Below, piece by piece: positions 11,451-23,577 of a DNA stretch of 64,000 nucleotides; within the stretch, counting starts at the first letter, position 1, and each line of letters opens with the position of its first letter. The notes below the pieces were generated by a model that worked only from the letters and a program-made list of their open reading frames with translations, did not search any database and was not told the DNA's origin. Position numbers and translations under genes: made by a program. This stretch comes from Chrysoporthe austroafricana (lineage: Eukaryota; Ascomycota; Sordariomycetes; Diaporthales; Cryphonectriaceae), in the NCBI GenBank assembly GCA_001051155.2, contig JYIP02000007.1:436342-500341 (forward strand), in the 5' to 3' direction.

Positions 11451-12102
11451 TAGTAAGGCCTACTCTCTCACAATCACAATGCGGGTGACGATGGCATGAG
11501 CATACGAGATGTAATGGCTAGCTAATTGGATCATTTCTGACCCTCTATCTGGATTCCTTATGCGTCCTCCACCTTGTCCGCCATTCTTCCGTTTGATATG
11601 TATTAATTCCACTCCAAGCTCGGTGCTGATATGGCCAGCCTCCATGATCGTGAGCTAGAGCGATGTCCCTGCCAAGATGCCGCCAAAAGCCAACGTCTTC
11701 CGAAGATGCCCAGCAAGTTGCCCACCTTCCTCCACGTCCGATAACCGCGGACAAGCAGCGGACATGAACAAGAGTGACCCTCAAGGTTGTCACTTCATCC
11801 AACGACAAAACGCCATTGACATACGAAGTGATCCATCCAGACCGAGACGCCCCAAAAGAAAATTAGAAAGAAAAAAAGAAGGAAAACCGAAGAAGAAAAG
11901 CAAAAAAGCGTGCAAATTGCAGGATCCCACTCGGCTGCCTCATCTCCAAGTTTGGTGCCTGGACATGTCGAAAGTCGTAGGTTTCCGGCTTGAGCTGCTG
12001 AGTGTTTTGACGAAGTGATCGGTGTCCGAAGGGCAATCACTCAGCCTCCTCGCCCGCGAACTCAATGCCTTCCATTTCGTCGCCCTGGACCTCAACTTGG
12101 CC
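11451..12102. other. Convergent 3' region of MRS6 and REC8
   Basis: This 652-bp spacer separates convergent genes. It contains a purine-rich A/G tract at about 11860-11915. Read on the minus strand, 12102-12040 is an in-frame continuation of REC8 beyond its stop codon. No separate gene is seen. Confidence 0.5.
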
Positions 12103-14382
12103 TTACTGTAAAGGATCCAGAACGCCAACGCGAATGTCTCCAAAGGGCTCGTTACCCTCCGTGACCTCCTGCTTGACCCGAATCTGGTTCTTTGTAGCCA
12201 GTGCGAGGACCTGCAGGAAAGCTTGCGCCACCACGGCCTTCGTTTTGTCCTGCGCCTCAAAAAGGCCATCGAACTCCACCCAGTGCAGGTTCTCATCTCG
12301 ATTGTCCCTCTCACCACGGTCGGCCGCAACGCCCTCCACAAAGCTAAGGAAGTTCCGACCCTCGCGGTCGAGCGCCTCCCGCATGAATTGGCTGAGATTC
12401 GCCTCCTGTTTAGACACACCGGCAGCAATGCCGAAGTCGCTGAATGAAGAGTGGTTGAGCGCTCCATCGTGCTGCAAGGGTCCGAAGCCATCTGATTCGA
12501 GCAGCGGCACGGCACTATCACTGAATTTGACGTTTGACTGATGGAATATGCTGCCTCGGCCGATGAGTGGGCTGTTCTCAACGGCATTACGACCGACTTC
12601 GACGTTCTTGCCGCTGCGGGCAGAGGAAGGGACAATGGAGGATGGTCGGTTCCAGGGAACGTTGGACGAGCGGCGGTGGTCGGACAACGCTGAACCAGGG
12701 TGCTCTCGGCCCACCTCAGGGATGTCATCGTCAAACATCATAGGGTCGTCGACAATCTGAGCCTCTTGTTGGCTGCGGCCAAGCTGCTGATCTTGTCCCT
12801 GCTGGCCATCGTCGACACGGGGCCTGACGCGGCGGCTGTCTTCGTCATTATCTCGCTCATCTTGGCCAAATGCGAGGGATGCAGACCGCCGCCGGCGAGC
12901 ACTCCGTGCGTCCTCTTCAACTTCTTTGTTCACAGCAGCCAGAATATCACCTATCGCAATATCTTTGAGGCTGTCGCCCGCGAAGGATTCAGCGAGCTCA
13001 TGGCTCACATCGGCGAGGTTGCCGAGCTGCCCAACGCCCCCCAAACCCACTCCAAACACCATATGGTACGCATTCTGCCTAGCCTGGGCAATGGTGACTT
13101 TGTGAGGGGAGTCGTGGTCCTCCTTCATTCGGCTGACGTAATTGTCGGTCCAGGCCTTGAACTCAGCGCGACTGACATGGGTGGCAGCATCAGTAGCAAT
13201 GATCTTGATCTTTCGTTGCTTTCGTTGCGCTTGGGGCTCGTGGGCGAACTCGGAGCTCAAAGATTCCTCAGATGGAAGAGGTACATCGTCCTTTGGGTAG
13301 GCATTTTGCAACGTCCCGTCCATCCTGGAAACTTGCTTTTCGTCGTTGCCAAATACCACCACAACGTCTTCGTCGCCAGGGATGATCAGACCTTCGTGGT
13401 CTGGAAAATGCACACCGCTTCGGTCTTTGAGAATCTGCTCGCCGGTCTCTTCTGGTTGCTGTGAAGGGTGGGAAGGCAGCTCAGGCTCCTCGATCAGGTT
13501 GCCATCTGCGTCAATGCGTATAGGAAAATCTGCGAAAGGCAACTCCTCCTCTTCTCCAAAGACCATTGGGAACATGCTGTCGTCCTTGGTATTCTCGGTT
13601 CCCTTTTCGAAAGGCGAAGCGATGCCCAGGCTTCCCTGGCTTGACGAGTGGCGGATGTTCAAGTTGATGAAGGGTATATTGGCTGAGGAGCCGCTGCTTT
13701 GGTCGACAGGGGAAAGTTGTGAAAAGAGCCTCGATCGCTGGCTGGGTTCAAGGCCAGGCAGGACGAGGTCGCCGTTCTCATCAAAGTCCAGCGAAGGCAG
13801 GGAAGGATCTGGGACGAAATTGGGGTCGTCGCCGAGAATCAGTTGATTACGCCTGATTATTTTAGCCTCATGTCCAGCCGCAGGCCTCCCCTGACCTTCT
13901 CCCTCGTTGCTTGTACTTACTTGGCCTTTCCCGCGTTGAGATCGATCGCATTGGTAGCGGAATGCTGCACTTCGCGAAAGTATGTCCGCATGCGGGCCCA
14001 CATCTTCTCGGTGTCGTCGAGGAGATACCCACCATGCTTGTGATACACGCCAGAGACGCCATACAGGAGGCTGCCCTGCAGACGAAGTGCGATAGGCGCA
14101 CCAGGTGGCTTCTCTATGGTGTTACAGGCCCGAGGGACGTTGACATTCTCGATGACCTTGCGGGTCAACTTGCGGCTGTTGGCGTTGTAGCCGAGGTTGG
14201 CCACGAGCCTATTATAGCGTTAACAACTGAGCATCGTTGACGATGACGCGTCAGAGAGGACTCACCACACCGTCGCAACGCCATACTGGGGGCTCGCGAG
14301 AACTAGGCCATCGTGTCAGCGGCGACTTATCTTAGATCAAGGAGGCTAGGGCTTGAAACTTGCTCTCGTGAGAGTAGAACAT
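12103..14382 (-). CDS. REC8: Meiotic cohesin kleisin subunit REC8
   Basis: Exons in transcript order are 14382-14364, 14302-14266, 14208-13921 and 13852-12103, giving 697 residues. It is the alpha-kleisin that closes the cohesin ring in meiosis. The N-terminal Rad21/Rec8 domain is assembled over the first three exons: MFYSHEI, then LASPQYGVATVW, then LVANLGYNA, with RKLTRKVIE, APIALRLQGSLLYGVSGVYH and the following Y-L-L-D. The C-terminal winged-helix domain is seen in FLSFVEGVA, AFLQVLALATKNQIRVKQEV and EPFGDIRV. The long acidic middle is normal for kleisins and holds the potential separase-cleavage region. REC8 rather than RAD21 is chosen from the spacing and sequence of the N-terminus (moderate certainty). 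The first intron is a GC-AG intron, and exons 1 and 2 are only 19 and 37 nt. Confidence 0.82.
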
Positions 14383-17136
14383 CCTGACGACTGTGGCACA
14401 CGTTCGAGACGCGCGACGACGAAGTCAATGGCTGTTCGATCGCGTGATCTTACCGTCGCAGCTGAGAACGACGCGACTTGGTGACATGGAATTGTGCTCC
14501 ATAGGACGCGAAATATTGATGAGTGAGCGTCAGAAGCAGGAGGCGTCAAGATTGTTACGCGAGCCCAGGGACTTGATCGGGCCTAGAGACGCGTGGGAGA
14601 TGGAAAAGAATGGACCAATTAGATTTGTGGAAATTCAAGACAGCTGGAGGTGACAGTGTTGGTGACCTAGAGCCGTAAAAGTGAGATCAGACCAACTGAG
14701 TGACTGGGAAGGTGGGCGATGCCAGATTCTAGGTAGTGATGGGGAAATGGCTGATTAGGAAAGAGCTCCCGCACAAACTATTTATGTTGTTGGGGAAGAC
14801 TGCTTTTGGGGGAAACTTTGGTGACAAGTGGCCACCAGACAGGGAGAATTGGATCGATGAGCCCTCTAGAGACATGTGCCTGGAGCAGATCAACCCAACT
14901 CGCCAAGCCCCTCCACCACTCTAATCTCAATGTCCGCTTTTGACAGACAAATTTGTCCGTGTATATTAGCGTTGTACTCATTCTCTAGGCACAGGTCACA
15001 GCTGGTCTGTCTGCCTGGACATAACTCATATGTCCACCTGGGTAATAACCTAATCCCTTAGTGGTGAACACTGCTCGCTTACCCTCCTCCCACCTGGCTC
15101 TTTCAAAGTCCTGAGTCTCGATGTTGCAATCCAGTTTGGCTACGAACTAACGGATATATGTACTGACGCTTCAATTCCGCAATTATGCAACCGTCTACCT
15201 CCGTCTCGAAATTTTAATACCATGACATTTTGAGCAGGAGGTCAACACCCTCTCCGACCTCGCAATGAAATATCCAGATACCTAGGAGATAAGTCCAGGC
15301 ACAACGCTCTCAGAATATCGTGAAAACCCCTGCGACCAACTCGCCGTGAGTTCGATCGGCTTTCAGTCCGATCATGTCTAATAAGCTCTAGGCATTCAAC
15401 GCCGTTCAAGTACTAATTGATTGCCAAGAACCCGTGACCGGTGTCTGACGCGTTGGATAATGTATACCGTGCACGTGGCCCACAAAGGATTAATGAAGCA
15501 GTTTACCAAGATAGCCATGAATAGAAGACTATAGGCTTTCTTTTACCTGCTCCAGGTTCCCGTCGGCAAAGCAGTGACCTGGTTGCGATACTGACCAGAC
15601 TTCAGAGTGAGATACCAAATGCATTAGCCGGCGAACTATTTAGGATGGATCTTCTCTGCCAAAATTATGAAGTGCGAACCGCAGGGCCCGGGCCCACTAG
15701 GAGCACATCCCATCTTATGACTAAACAAACATTGTTGATCATATCCACCAACCGAAGTACCGGCTAACGCTTTCGTCATCCATTTCCAGCCGCGATGAAT
15801 GCGCCAAGGAAACTGACGAAGCCCGCGTATAGTACAAAGACTGCGGGAATAGTCACCACAGAATTTTTGTTCAGTCGGAATGAAGCCTGTTTCAGGAGGA
15901 GCAGGAAGATTCTGTCGGAAGATCAAGATGGGCAACCCCGGCGGGAACGAAGAGCAAGCCCTGTGCAGTGTCAGTACGACTGCAGGTGAGAGGGTCCAGA
16001 ATTTTGCCCAACAATCTTTTACTAAGCCACTTGGAGTACTCGCGTCAGAAAATAATAATACTTTTGTTCCACCTCATTCAGAGGATCAGCAACTCCACTT
16101 GCTGCGTTTGACCCTCCGAGCCTTCACAAACAAACCACAAATAAACTGAGGGTTTAGTGATGCCGACCCGGTTTTTTGAAGACTCCTGCGAACAGAAAGC
16201 TCATACTCGTCGCCTCAGAGCACTATTAATCGTGTAGAAGCAGCGATCCGAGAGGGTCGAAGTTGATTGCAGATGGCGGTGTCTTGTGACAAGCAAGTTG
16301 ACTTGACATACTGTGGCACGCCTAGAGGTCCCCCCCTCCAAAAAAAAAAAAAAGGAAAAAAAGTCACGTTGTATACCCATCCGACATAGATATTTTTCTA
16401 AACAGCGATGCTTGTCTAATATCACGTCTTCCTATATTTGAAATTCCCAACATATCCTACCCTCTCTTATTTATTCTTACCCTGCACCCTGCTTTATCTT
16501 CTTAGTCCTTTTCTCCAGCGTTCTTACCTTTTTCAGCTGATATAGAGGAGGTTCAATCAGGGGCAAGACAAGGATGACAAAGCCCCCTTACTAAGCGAGT
16601 CTCAGTTGAGTCTCATGTCACCTCAGTTCGAAGTTGAACTTTGATTCTTCCTCAGCGAAACCGTCCACAAGAACATCATGACCATCACGAAATGATCTTC
16701 TCATCAGTAGTATAAAAGTCTTGGGGTGATAGGACATGACCGCGAGGGTATTTTCCCTCCTCACCCTCCTCACCCTTTTTTGCACGGCGTTTTGACGCTT
16801 CGACGGGCGCCAATTTAGCGCCGCGGTCGGGCCTCCTCTTAACCTCATAGGTCGATTGTTTAGTTTCCTCCCAAGCCTGAAACCTCGTGAGACTCCGCGT
16901 ACCCCTGGCTGGGTCCGCGACGAGACTCGTCGCAGAATCTCAACGCCTATCTTACTTCCTCTCCCTCTGTCCGCTTCGTTTCTTGGCATTCATTTTCTCT
17001 ACCTTTTCATCACCTTCACTGTTGTTGCTGTGCAATTGTTCTGAATCTGCAAAACCATCCACCGAGCAAGCTGGTCTGCCATTGCCATCACGAATACTCC
17101 CATTTGAGACTCCGTAATCCCGACACAAACGACAAG
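14383..17136. other. Long intergenic stretch
   Basis: There is no convincing gene. The first 300 bp must include the REC8 promoter. An A-rich tract at about 16338-16362 is preceded by a short C-run. CT-rich DNA from about 16940 to 17136 is probably the promoter and leader of the small secreted peptide gene. Frames up to 123 codons on either strand show no known motif. Confidence 0.45.
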
Positions 17137-17485
17137 ATGAAGGTCATCGCTCTCCTCGCTCTCTGCTTCTCCCTCGCCAGCGCGGGCGTCGTCATCACGC
17201 CTGTCTTTGACAACCAGGTTGTCGCCAAGGATGGCGCCGACTGTGCACTGGGCGTTGTGACGCCATCCGGTTGCGCGTAAGCATCCTCGCCTCTTGTCTA
17301 GTGTCTTCCTCGCCCCGCGAAACTGGCTGCCTGGTCCGCGGCCTGGAGACCCCGGGTCATCTGACTCAACATTTCCTTACCTAGAGAAGTCTAGCACTCT
17401 GGGTCATGCTCTTTTGATGGACGAAATACTGACCGACACTGATAACAGGCCGCTGAGAGGAGGTGCACCTCGCGACACCGCTTAG
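17137..17485 (+). CDS. Small secreted cysteine-containing peptide
   Basis: The preferred model has exons 17137-17276 and 17449-17485, giving 58 residues. The N-terminus is a clean signal peptide (MKVIALLALCFSLASAG) with likely cleavage after A-S-A at about residue 16. The mature part is short (VVITPVFDNQVVAKDGADC...SGC) with two cysteines that could form a disulfide. The intron is GTAAGC...AACAG with a TACTGAC branch site 21 nt before the acceptor. Without splicing the frame stops at once, because the first bases of the donor form TAA, giving a 47-residue form. A CT-rich leader precedes the ATG. The function is unknown; an effector-like or signalling peptide is possible but unproven. Confidence 0.5.
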
Positions 17486-20315
17486 ATAGCGTGACGAAAC
17501 GCTTGGACTTGAGCAAAGCACGCATGGCAGACATGGCGGAGCAATAGAGGCAGTTGAAACGGAGAGCATGCAAGATGCTAGGACGAGACCCCGCAGAGCG
17601 CGTCAACTCCGACCCCGATAATGGTTATAATATGATGGAATACTAAAACACTTTCGGTTCTCATTATTCCGGGCGAATTCTACCTATCATGGACAATCAC
17701 GATCCGCAACATAGGCATTTGTGTTCTATTAAGGCTCTTGTCCTCACCACTGGTCTCCCGAGATCTGGTCTGGCAATTTTCCTGTGATCACAAAGCTTAC
17801 TGTCTTCATATTAGTCGTATGCAAGGAGTAGATTTGAGCTTCCTCCATAGACACTCCTTCTATTGACACCATTTCTATGCTCATATTTGCTCGATGCTTC
17901 TATACTCGAAGTTTACTTTAATTTCCTGTGGCCATAGCTTATGTCTAGTCTCTTGATGGAAGACTGAACAAGCACCGGAGATTCACTTCATCTCGAAAAC
18001 TCTCCGGACTCTCTTCTTCAACAGCAAAACAGTTTTTCCAGACCTCTTCTCCGCAGCAGTCTCGATTCTTGCGTCGGGGTCCTCTTGACGAGCCATTTGA
18101 AAATATCTTCGATGGCATTTGTGCAGACATTGAGCTAATTCCTTCCAGTCGGTAACGGAACGTATTTACAAGTATTACACCCGGATCTCGCTGATGCGAA
18201 GATCGGTTTGATAAGTTCTCCAAAACCTCTCCCAAACAGATTGATGGTATAGATTGAGTCAATAAGATCTGTCCAGTTACTGGCTGAGCTTTGATTTAAC
18301 TAATTCATGCGGCCTTGAGAGCCCTCTCGTAGCCACACCCATAAAGCCAAAGCCTCTTAACGCCCAACCTTCGTAGCTTTTGCAGAATGCTGAAGCCAGG
18401 TTCTGTTTCACAGACCTGAAGTCGATCCTTGTTTTTCTCCGGAGATTCCCATACCTTGAGGACACAATCACTTAGACAGAAGTATACATTTTTTCTTTTG
18501 TGTCATCTTCTTTGGCGTGGCTTCTGTATCGTGGAGGCTTGCTAAGCTCATGAATTGTGGCATATCTAGTTCGGGCCACGCATCGACCCGTTCCACGTAA
18601 AGCAGGATCGCCATATTATCTAGAACCAAAAGCACTTCACAAACCACATCAATACCACTCAATCCACTGCTAGCTTACGAGATCTGACTGTTATATAGAC
18701 TTTGCATAGGACCAACCCAGTCGTTCCTCAGGGAAGCGCACACCAGATGAAGTAAAGCTCTCGGGCTGTCTACCAGCTAACCTCGTCGCACACTGGTATC
18801 GGAAAGTGTCGCCTTCTGGCGGCACATTTTCTGACCATTGATACGTACGTGCCAGCCTGAGCAGAGGCAATTTGATCCTTGTCTAAAGTCGTAGTGCTCG
18901 TGCCAATACCGACAACTTTGCTGATGGCAAAGTTTAGCTTATCGATAGCAAATTTTCCAGATGGTGGTCCCAGATTCGCAGCCTTGATATTGCAATTCGC
19001 ATCGAGGCTTGGTGATCCTGCACCAAGTGAGTTTCTGATAAGCCTCATCCTATCAAAATTACTAGGCCTGATAGAACAACACTAGACCTGCCAACGCAAC
19101 TTCTTGCGGCTCGACACCACCCGATGATATGTCGTGATTTTCTTAAGGTCCATCTAGCTAATTTCATCGGAGTGCGAGGTTGACATTTTCGGGTCCAAGT
19201 ATGATTATTTCAACCAAAGGCAAAATTGCCGCACCTCAGGTCAGACATGCAACGCCTTATCCACTTCGCATTTGAGGCCGAAACAATCTCATGGAAATGA
19301 GGTCAAGCGAGGCGTCCCTTTCCAAGCATTTCCAGCTTCCGAATATGACAGATTGAAGAATGAGGAGGTTTTAATACTCTGCGTTTATCAGTTCTCAACT
19401 CCCGGCGTGTAAGGAGCAACGGAAATCCTAGAATGTTAAGTTGCGAAATATGCTTAACCAGGCCCAACGTTTGCTTGATGATCTGCGCAAGAAAACGTCT
19501 TTCTCAATGGTTAAAAAGAGGAGGAATCGCTGGGTCCTTGAAATGTAGAAGGATTCTGGGCTGAACCAACATCGCAACGAAGTAGCTACCTGGATGGCAT
19601 CTGATGATGCAACTCTTCTGTTTTAATGGGGCTGCCGGTCAGGAGACGGTTAACAGAAGAAAAGGGCTTCTGTTAGATACGAAAGCATGGCTTGTGCGTT
19701 TTAACGCAGCTAAGAAGAGCCAGCAGACTTCGTTGGCCCAAAAGCCGATTGCGGACCGCCGCGGATGGTGGAGGCGCTGGAGTCCTTCCGGGGACAGGCA
19801 GCAGCCGGTGTGTCGCAGCAGGTAGTTGACGAGGGGCACGATGGTGGAAGTGGTCGCCGACGAGGTCTAGCAACTCCGATTGCCCACACTTGAATTCGCA
19901 ATATTTCACCTAAAACATCGCTCGATACGTAGCGATTCCGTCATTAGGGTCAATTGCTCTTCGGTATTCCGGAACGCTAATGGCGGCGTAGGATAGTAGT
20001 CTCGATCCAGCGGCCCTCAGTACAGCTTAGCGTAACAGCGGCATTCGGACTAAAAACCCGTCTGCCCGCGGCAGCAGAGCGCTCATATTTCACTAGAGAC
20101 AGCGCAGCGCGATTTCTTTAGCTATGCGAAAGTAGTGCTTACGCGTCAGGCAAGCACGATAAAGACGGCAGGTGAACGTAAATGGGTAAGCGGGGGATGA
20201 CAAATACTAGGTGGAATCAACTAGAAATACAATCGCGAAAATTATATATACATGCAATCTCCCAGGCCCTTTACTTGAAGACAAATCCAAACAGAACTAA
20301 TTAACAGTTGCCAAT
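17486..20315. other. Gene-poor, rather AT-rich stretch downstream of the broken NLR
   Basis: Only short frames are present. Several minus-strand frames of 60-105 codons between about 17.9 and 19.1 kb lie in the same orientation as the NLR-like gene (for example 18468-18662 and 18770-19048) and might be remnants. I recognise no domain in them. No RNA gene or repeat array was seen. Confidence 0.4.
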
Positions 20316-23300
20316 TTACTTTACAGCCGACTCCGTTAGTTTAAAAGAAGGCATTGAAGAAATAACAGAAATACTACTGCTAGAATGGATTTGTAATAAC
20401 TGTACGACGGCTTGATACCTTCCTTCGGCGGCGTATGAGAGCGGCGTTCGGCCGAATCCATCTTTTGTCTCGATATCGACCTGGCCTGTAGCAAGAAGCT
20501 GCTGTACGACGGCTTGATACCCTCTTCCGGCGGCATATGAGAGCGGCGTTCGGCCGAATCCGTCTTTTGCCTCGATATCGACTTGGCCTTCGCCGTTTCC
20601 TACAGCAGTGGTAGCATTAACCTGATCCTCCATTTGCAGAATTATTCGTAACGGTCCTAGTAACTGATATTGTGACGCCACGTGCAGCATGCTCATCCCT
20701 TCCGAAGGACGGCTGCCGGAATATGGCTCTATTTTAACGTAAACCCGCGCCCAGAGCTGTATAAGATATTCCGATGGCCAGGCGAAATAGCTGAGAAGGT
20801 CGTCTTGAAAGACCTCTTTCGCCTGGCTTTCTTGCACGTGCGCTAACCATGACGTCGTAGCGTAATGCAATAGAGGGAACTCAGATCTTAAATCTACACT
20901 GTTGACGGAAATTGTCTGACAGATCTCCTTCATTGCTAAGTAGCGTATGCAGGCTCTTGACAGCCGATAGTGTGCGCGTCCTACGACCAAGCTGCTCTTG
21001 TCGACGAAGAGGTCCTGAACGGAGAGCAAGATATATCTAGAGATCCTAGACAGCTGACAGAGTCCGCGTGTTACGATATCGAGCTCGGAAGTCTTGATAT
21101 TGGCGGAGTTTAGGCTGTCGTGCAGAATCAAGAGGCCTTTCTCGAGGAAAAAGTCCTTAACGGACTGGTGGATGAACTGCACAACTTGGGTGCGAGACGA
21201 CGGTACAACCTCGGCAAGACCGCAACTCAGCGTTTTTATTTTCCTCTCCATTGCATCGTAGTCATCTGTGTAATCTTCGGCGTCTTCGCATTGTTTCAAT
21301 GACTGGTACGGGTAGTCGGCGTCAACGACGTCAACGACCAAAGCCCATCGCAATTCTTCCAGTGATAGGGGCCGCTCGGCAAAGCAGATCCATCGAACCA
21401 GCTTCAGGGAGGCTGGCTTGTTGTACATACTTTGAACGAGTCCGCGGTATAGTTCATCCAGCTTTGGGTGAATAGACTTAACCATAGCTTCGATCTTCTT
21501 CAATCCCACTCCATCATTGTCGAGGCCCAGAGCTTGATTGACCACAAGAAGCGCCCACATAAAAATGCCGTTGGCGTGTTTTGTGATCAAATCCGGAATC
21601 GCAGATTTCGTTAATGAACTCGATGCAGAAAGCTGGGTTCGCACAAAGGTTGAGATATCCTCTCGGTTTTCATACTCAGGACATACGTTGAATTTGCAAT
21701 CCTGCTCAAGAACTGGATAGTGACGACAAGCGAAGCAGATACGAAATTGTAAGCAAGTGGGTGGAAGTTCTTCAAGCATAGACTTGAACCACTTCACTAG
21801 TTCGACGGCACTCTCTTTGCCACTCTCGTCCAACGCATCGACAAACAGCCAGATCGGATGATTCGTTGAGACTGTCGTAGTGACGATGAGAATAACTTCC
21901 GCAACTCGTCTGGATGCCACTGCCATCCTTTACCCGGTTCGCCAAAATCATTGCAGTGTTTTTGAAAGGTGGCGATGAGGTCCGGGAGTGCGTCAGGAGC
22001 CAGTCTGAGGAGTTGATAGAGGAGCGACCGGAAGAGGCCGAATTGTGTCTTTTGGAGCTCAACACCTCGACCGTGAAAGAAGAATGAGAGAACAAAGGCG
22101 TTGTGTCCGATTCTAGACGCAACCATGGCATTGTCGAGAGCGTATCGCAGTAACGTCGACTTCCCTGAACCGGGTTTCCCCTTGATCCAGAGTATGCTTC
22201 GATTGCAAGTGACCCAGTTCCTATACATCTTGTGTTCAAGTAGCCACTTGCAGGTACCCTTGGCGGCGGAGCGGATCTCATTGGACCGGTAGTCCATTTC
22301 GAGAAAGGCTAGCGAACTCAGGCAACGCCGTGACAGTGATGAGGGTTCTGGTAGGCTTTGGGTTCTGAAGACCTGAAGCAACCTGTCGAAGTTCTGTTCA
22401 TTCATCTTGGATATAATAATAGGAATATGGCAAAAAGTCAGTCGGATCTTTTGGTAAAGACAACAACAACCTACCTAACGTTGAACTTCATCATCTGCCT
22501 CTTTGATCTCTTGCTTTCTTTGAGAAATGGAGCGGTCTTCAAGCTTATAAATAGCACATCTAAGGCGTCCTAGAATCTAATTAGAACTGTAGAGCCAAAT
22601 ATCGGGAACTTGAGGAACGAACCGGGTTTGCATTGCTGTAAATAATCGTCCAAGGCTATCATATAGAGCAAAAAAGCCTTGTAAACATTCGCCAAGCGAT
22701 CGTCGAATTCTTTGTCAGGCAGCGTTCCTCTGAACAATTTTCCATACTGCGCATATCTTGCCAGAAACACTGCGACGACCTCTGAACTGGAGATGACGAA
22801 TTCACGGACCTTTTTGGCGTTGTCGGCGACCTGCAGACCGAAAGACACTATTGACCAGCCTAAGGCTGCGTAGCCTGACTTGTCAAACTTCACTGCAGCA
22901 TCGCCAAGAGACTTGAATGCCAAGGCTCCGTCGACAATTTGATTGAAGACCTAGGGCAGGATTTAGGCATGTACCCTGAGATTCTAGGACGGGGTTGAGC
23001 TTACGGGACTCAAGGTCTTGTCCTTCTCTTTGAGTTCTTTCGCCTTGTCGAGAACAAGGCTTACATCGTCGGCGAATGGGCGCTCCCCAAGACCATCGTG
23101 GTGAGGGCTTCCCCCTTGGCTTTCTCGTTTGGATTTGATGAGACGGAGAAGCTTTTCCTGGTCCTGTTTCTCAAGGCTGCCTGCTGCTGTCTGCCAAAGA
23201 AAGTCCATGACGTCCTGTGGCGGTGCTCGCTTATCTTCCAATTGAGGTTGGGTATTCTTGTCTTGGTCTCGAAGCGACTGGGGCTGCTTATTGCAAATTT

Positions 23301-23577
23301 CCAAAGTCGAACTAATCTTAGGATCTGGTGGCGTTTGGCACGGAGAAGAAGGGCGTTGTTCTGCTTTGGACTGTCGGTGGGCTGCGGAGGTCATTTCCCG
23401 GTTGCCGGTCAAACCACGGGCAACTTCAACGCCGGGGTCGACATGCAAATCCACGTCTCCCTTGGAGACTGCTTGCGAATCAAGTAGGGCAGTATCGGCG
23501 CTTGGTCGCTCGCTTCCCGATATTTGCAAGGTAGGCTTTGGCTGCCTTCCCTTTCTAAAGAACTCTCTGAATCCCAT
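20316..23577 (-). pseudogene. Broken NACHT-ankyrin STAND (NLR-like) gene
   Basis: Exon 1 is 23577-23005 (MGFREFF start, then a low-complexity Ser/Gln/Lys-rich segment). A 54-nt GTAAGC...CCTAG intron leads to exon 2 from 22950, a helical N-terminal domain of fungal STAND proteins (GYAALGWSIVSFGLQVA, EFVISSSEVVAVFLARYAQY, LLYMIALDDYLQQ). The NACHT domain follows: Walker A GKPGSGKST, then Walker B IWLFVDALDE, a winged-helix-like part and two ankyrin units at the C-terminus. Three lesions are seen. The frame changes near 22560-22600. An in-frame TAG at 22475-22477 sits directly before a GTAGGT donor (intron 22474-22406). A one-base frame change near 21870 separates Walker A from Walker B. Intact relatives act in non-self recognition and regulated cell death. 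An upstream in-frame ATG at 23658 is an alternative start. Confidence 0.75.
20400..20590 (-). repeat. Two 102-bp ankyrin-coding direct repeats
   Basis: Two nearly identical units start at 20401 and 20503, exactly 102 bp (34 codons) apart. Each encodes one ankyrin unit (DGFGRTPLSYAA...YQAVVQ). The near identity at DNA level points to recent duplication or unequal exchange, as seen in repeat domains of fungal NLR genes. Confidence 0.85.

Noticed and set aside
12700..13464. 254-codon plus-strand frame
   Set aside because: Antisense of the REC8 middle region.
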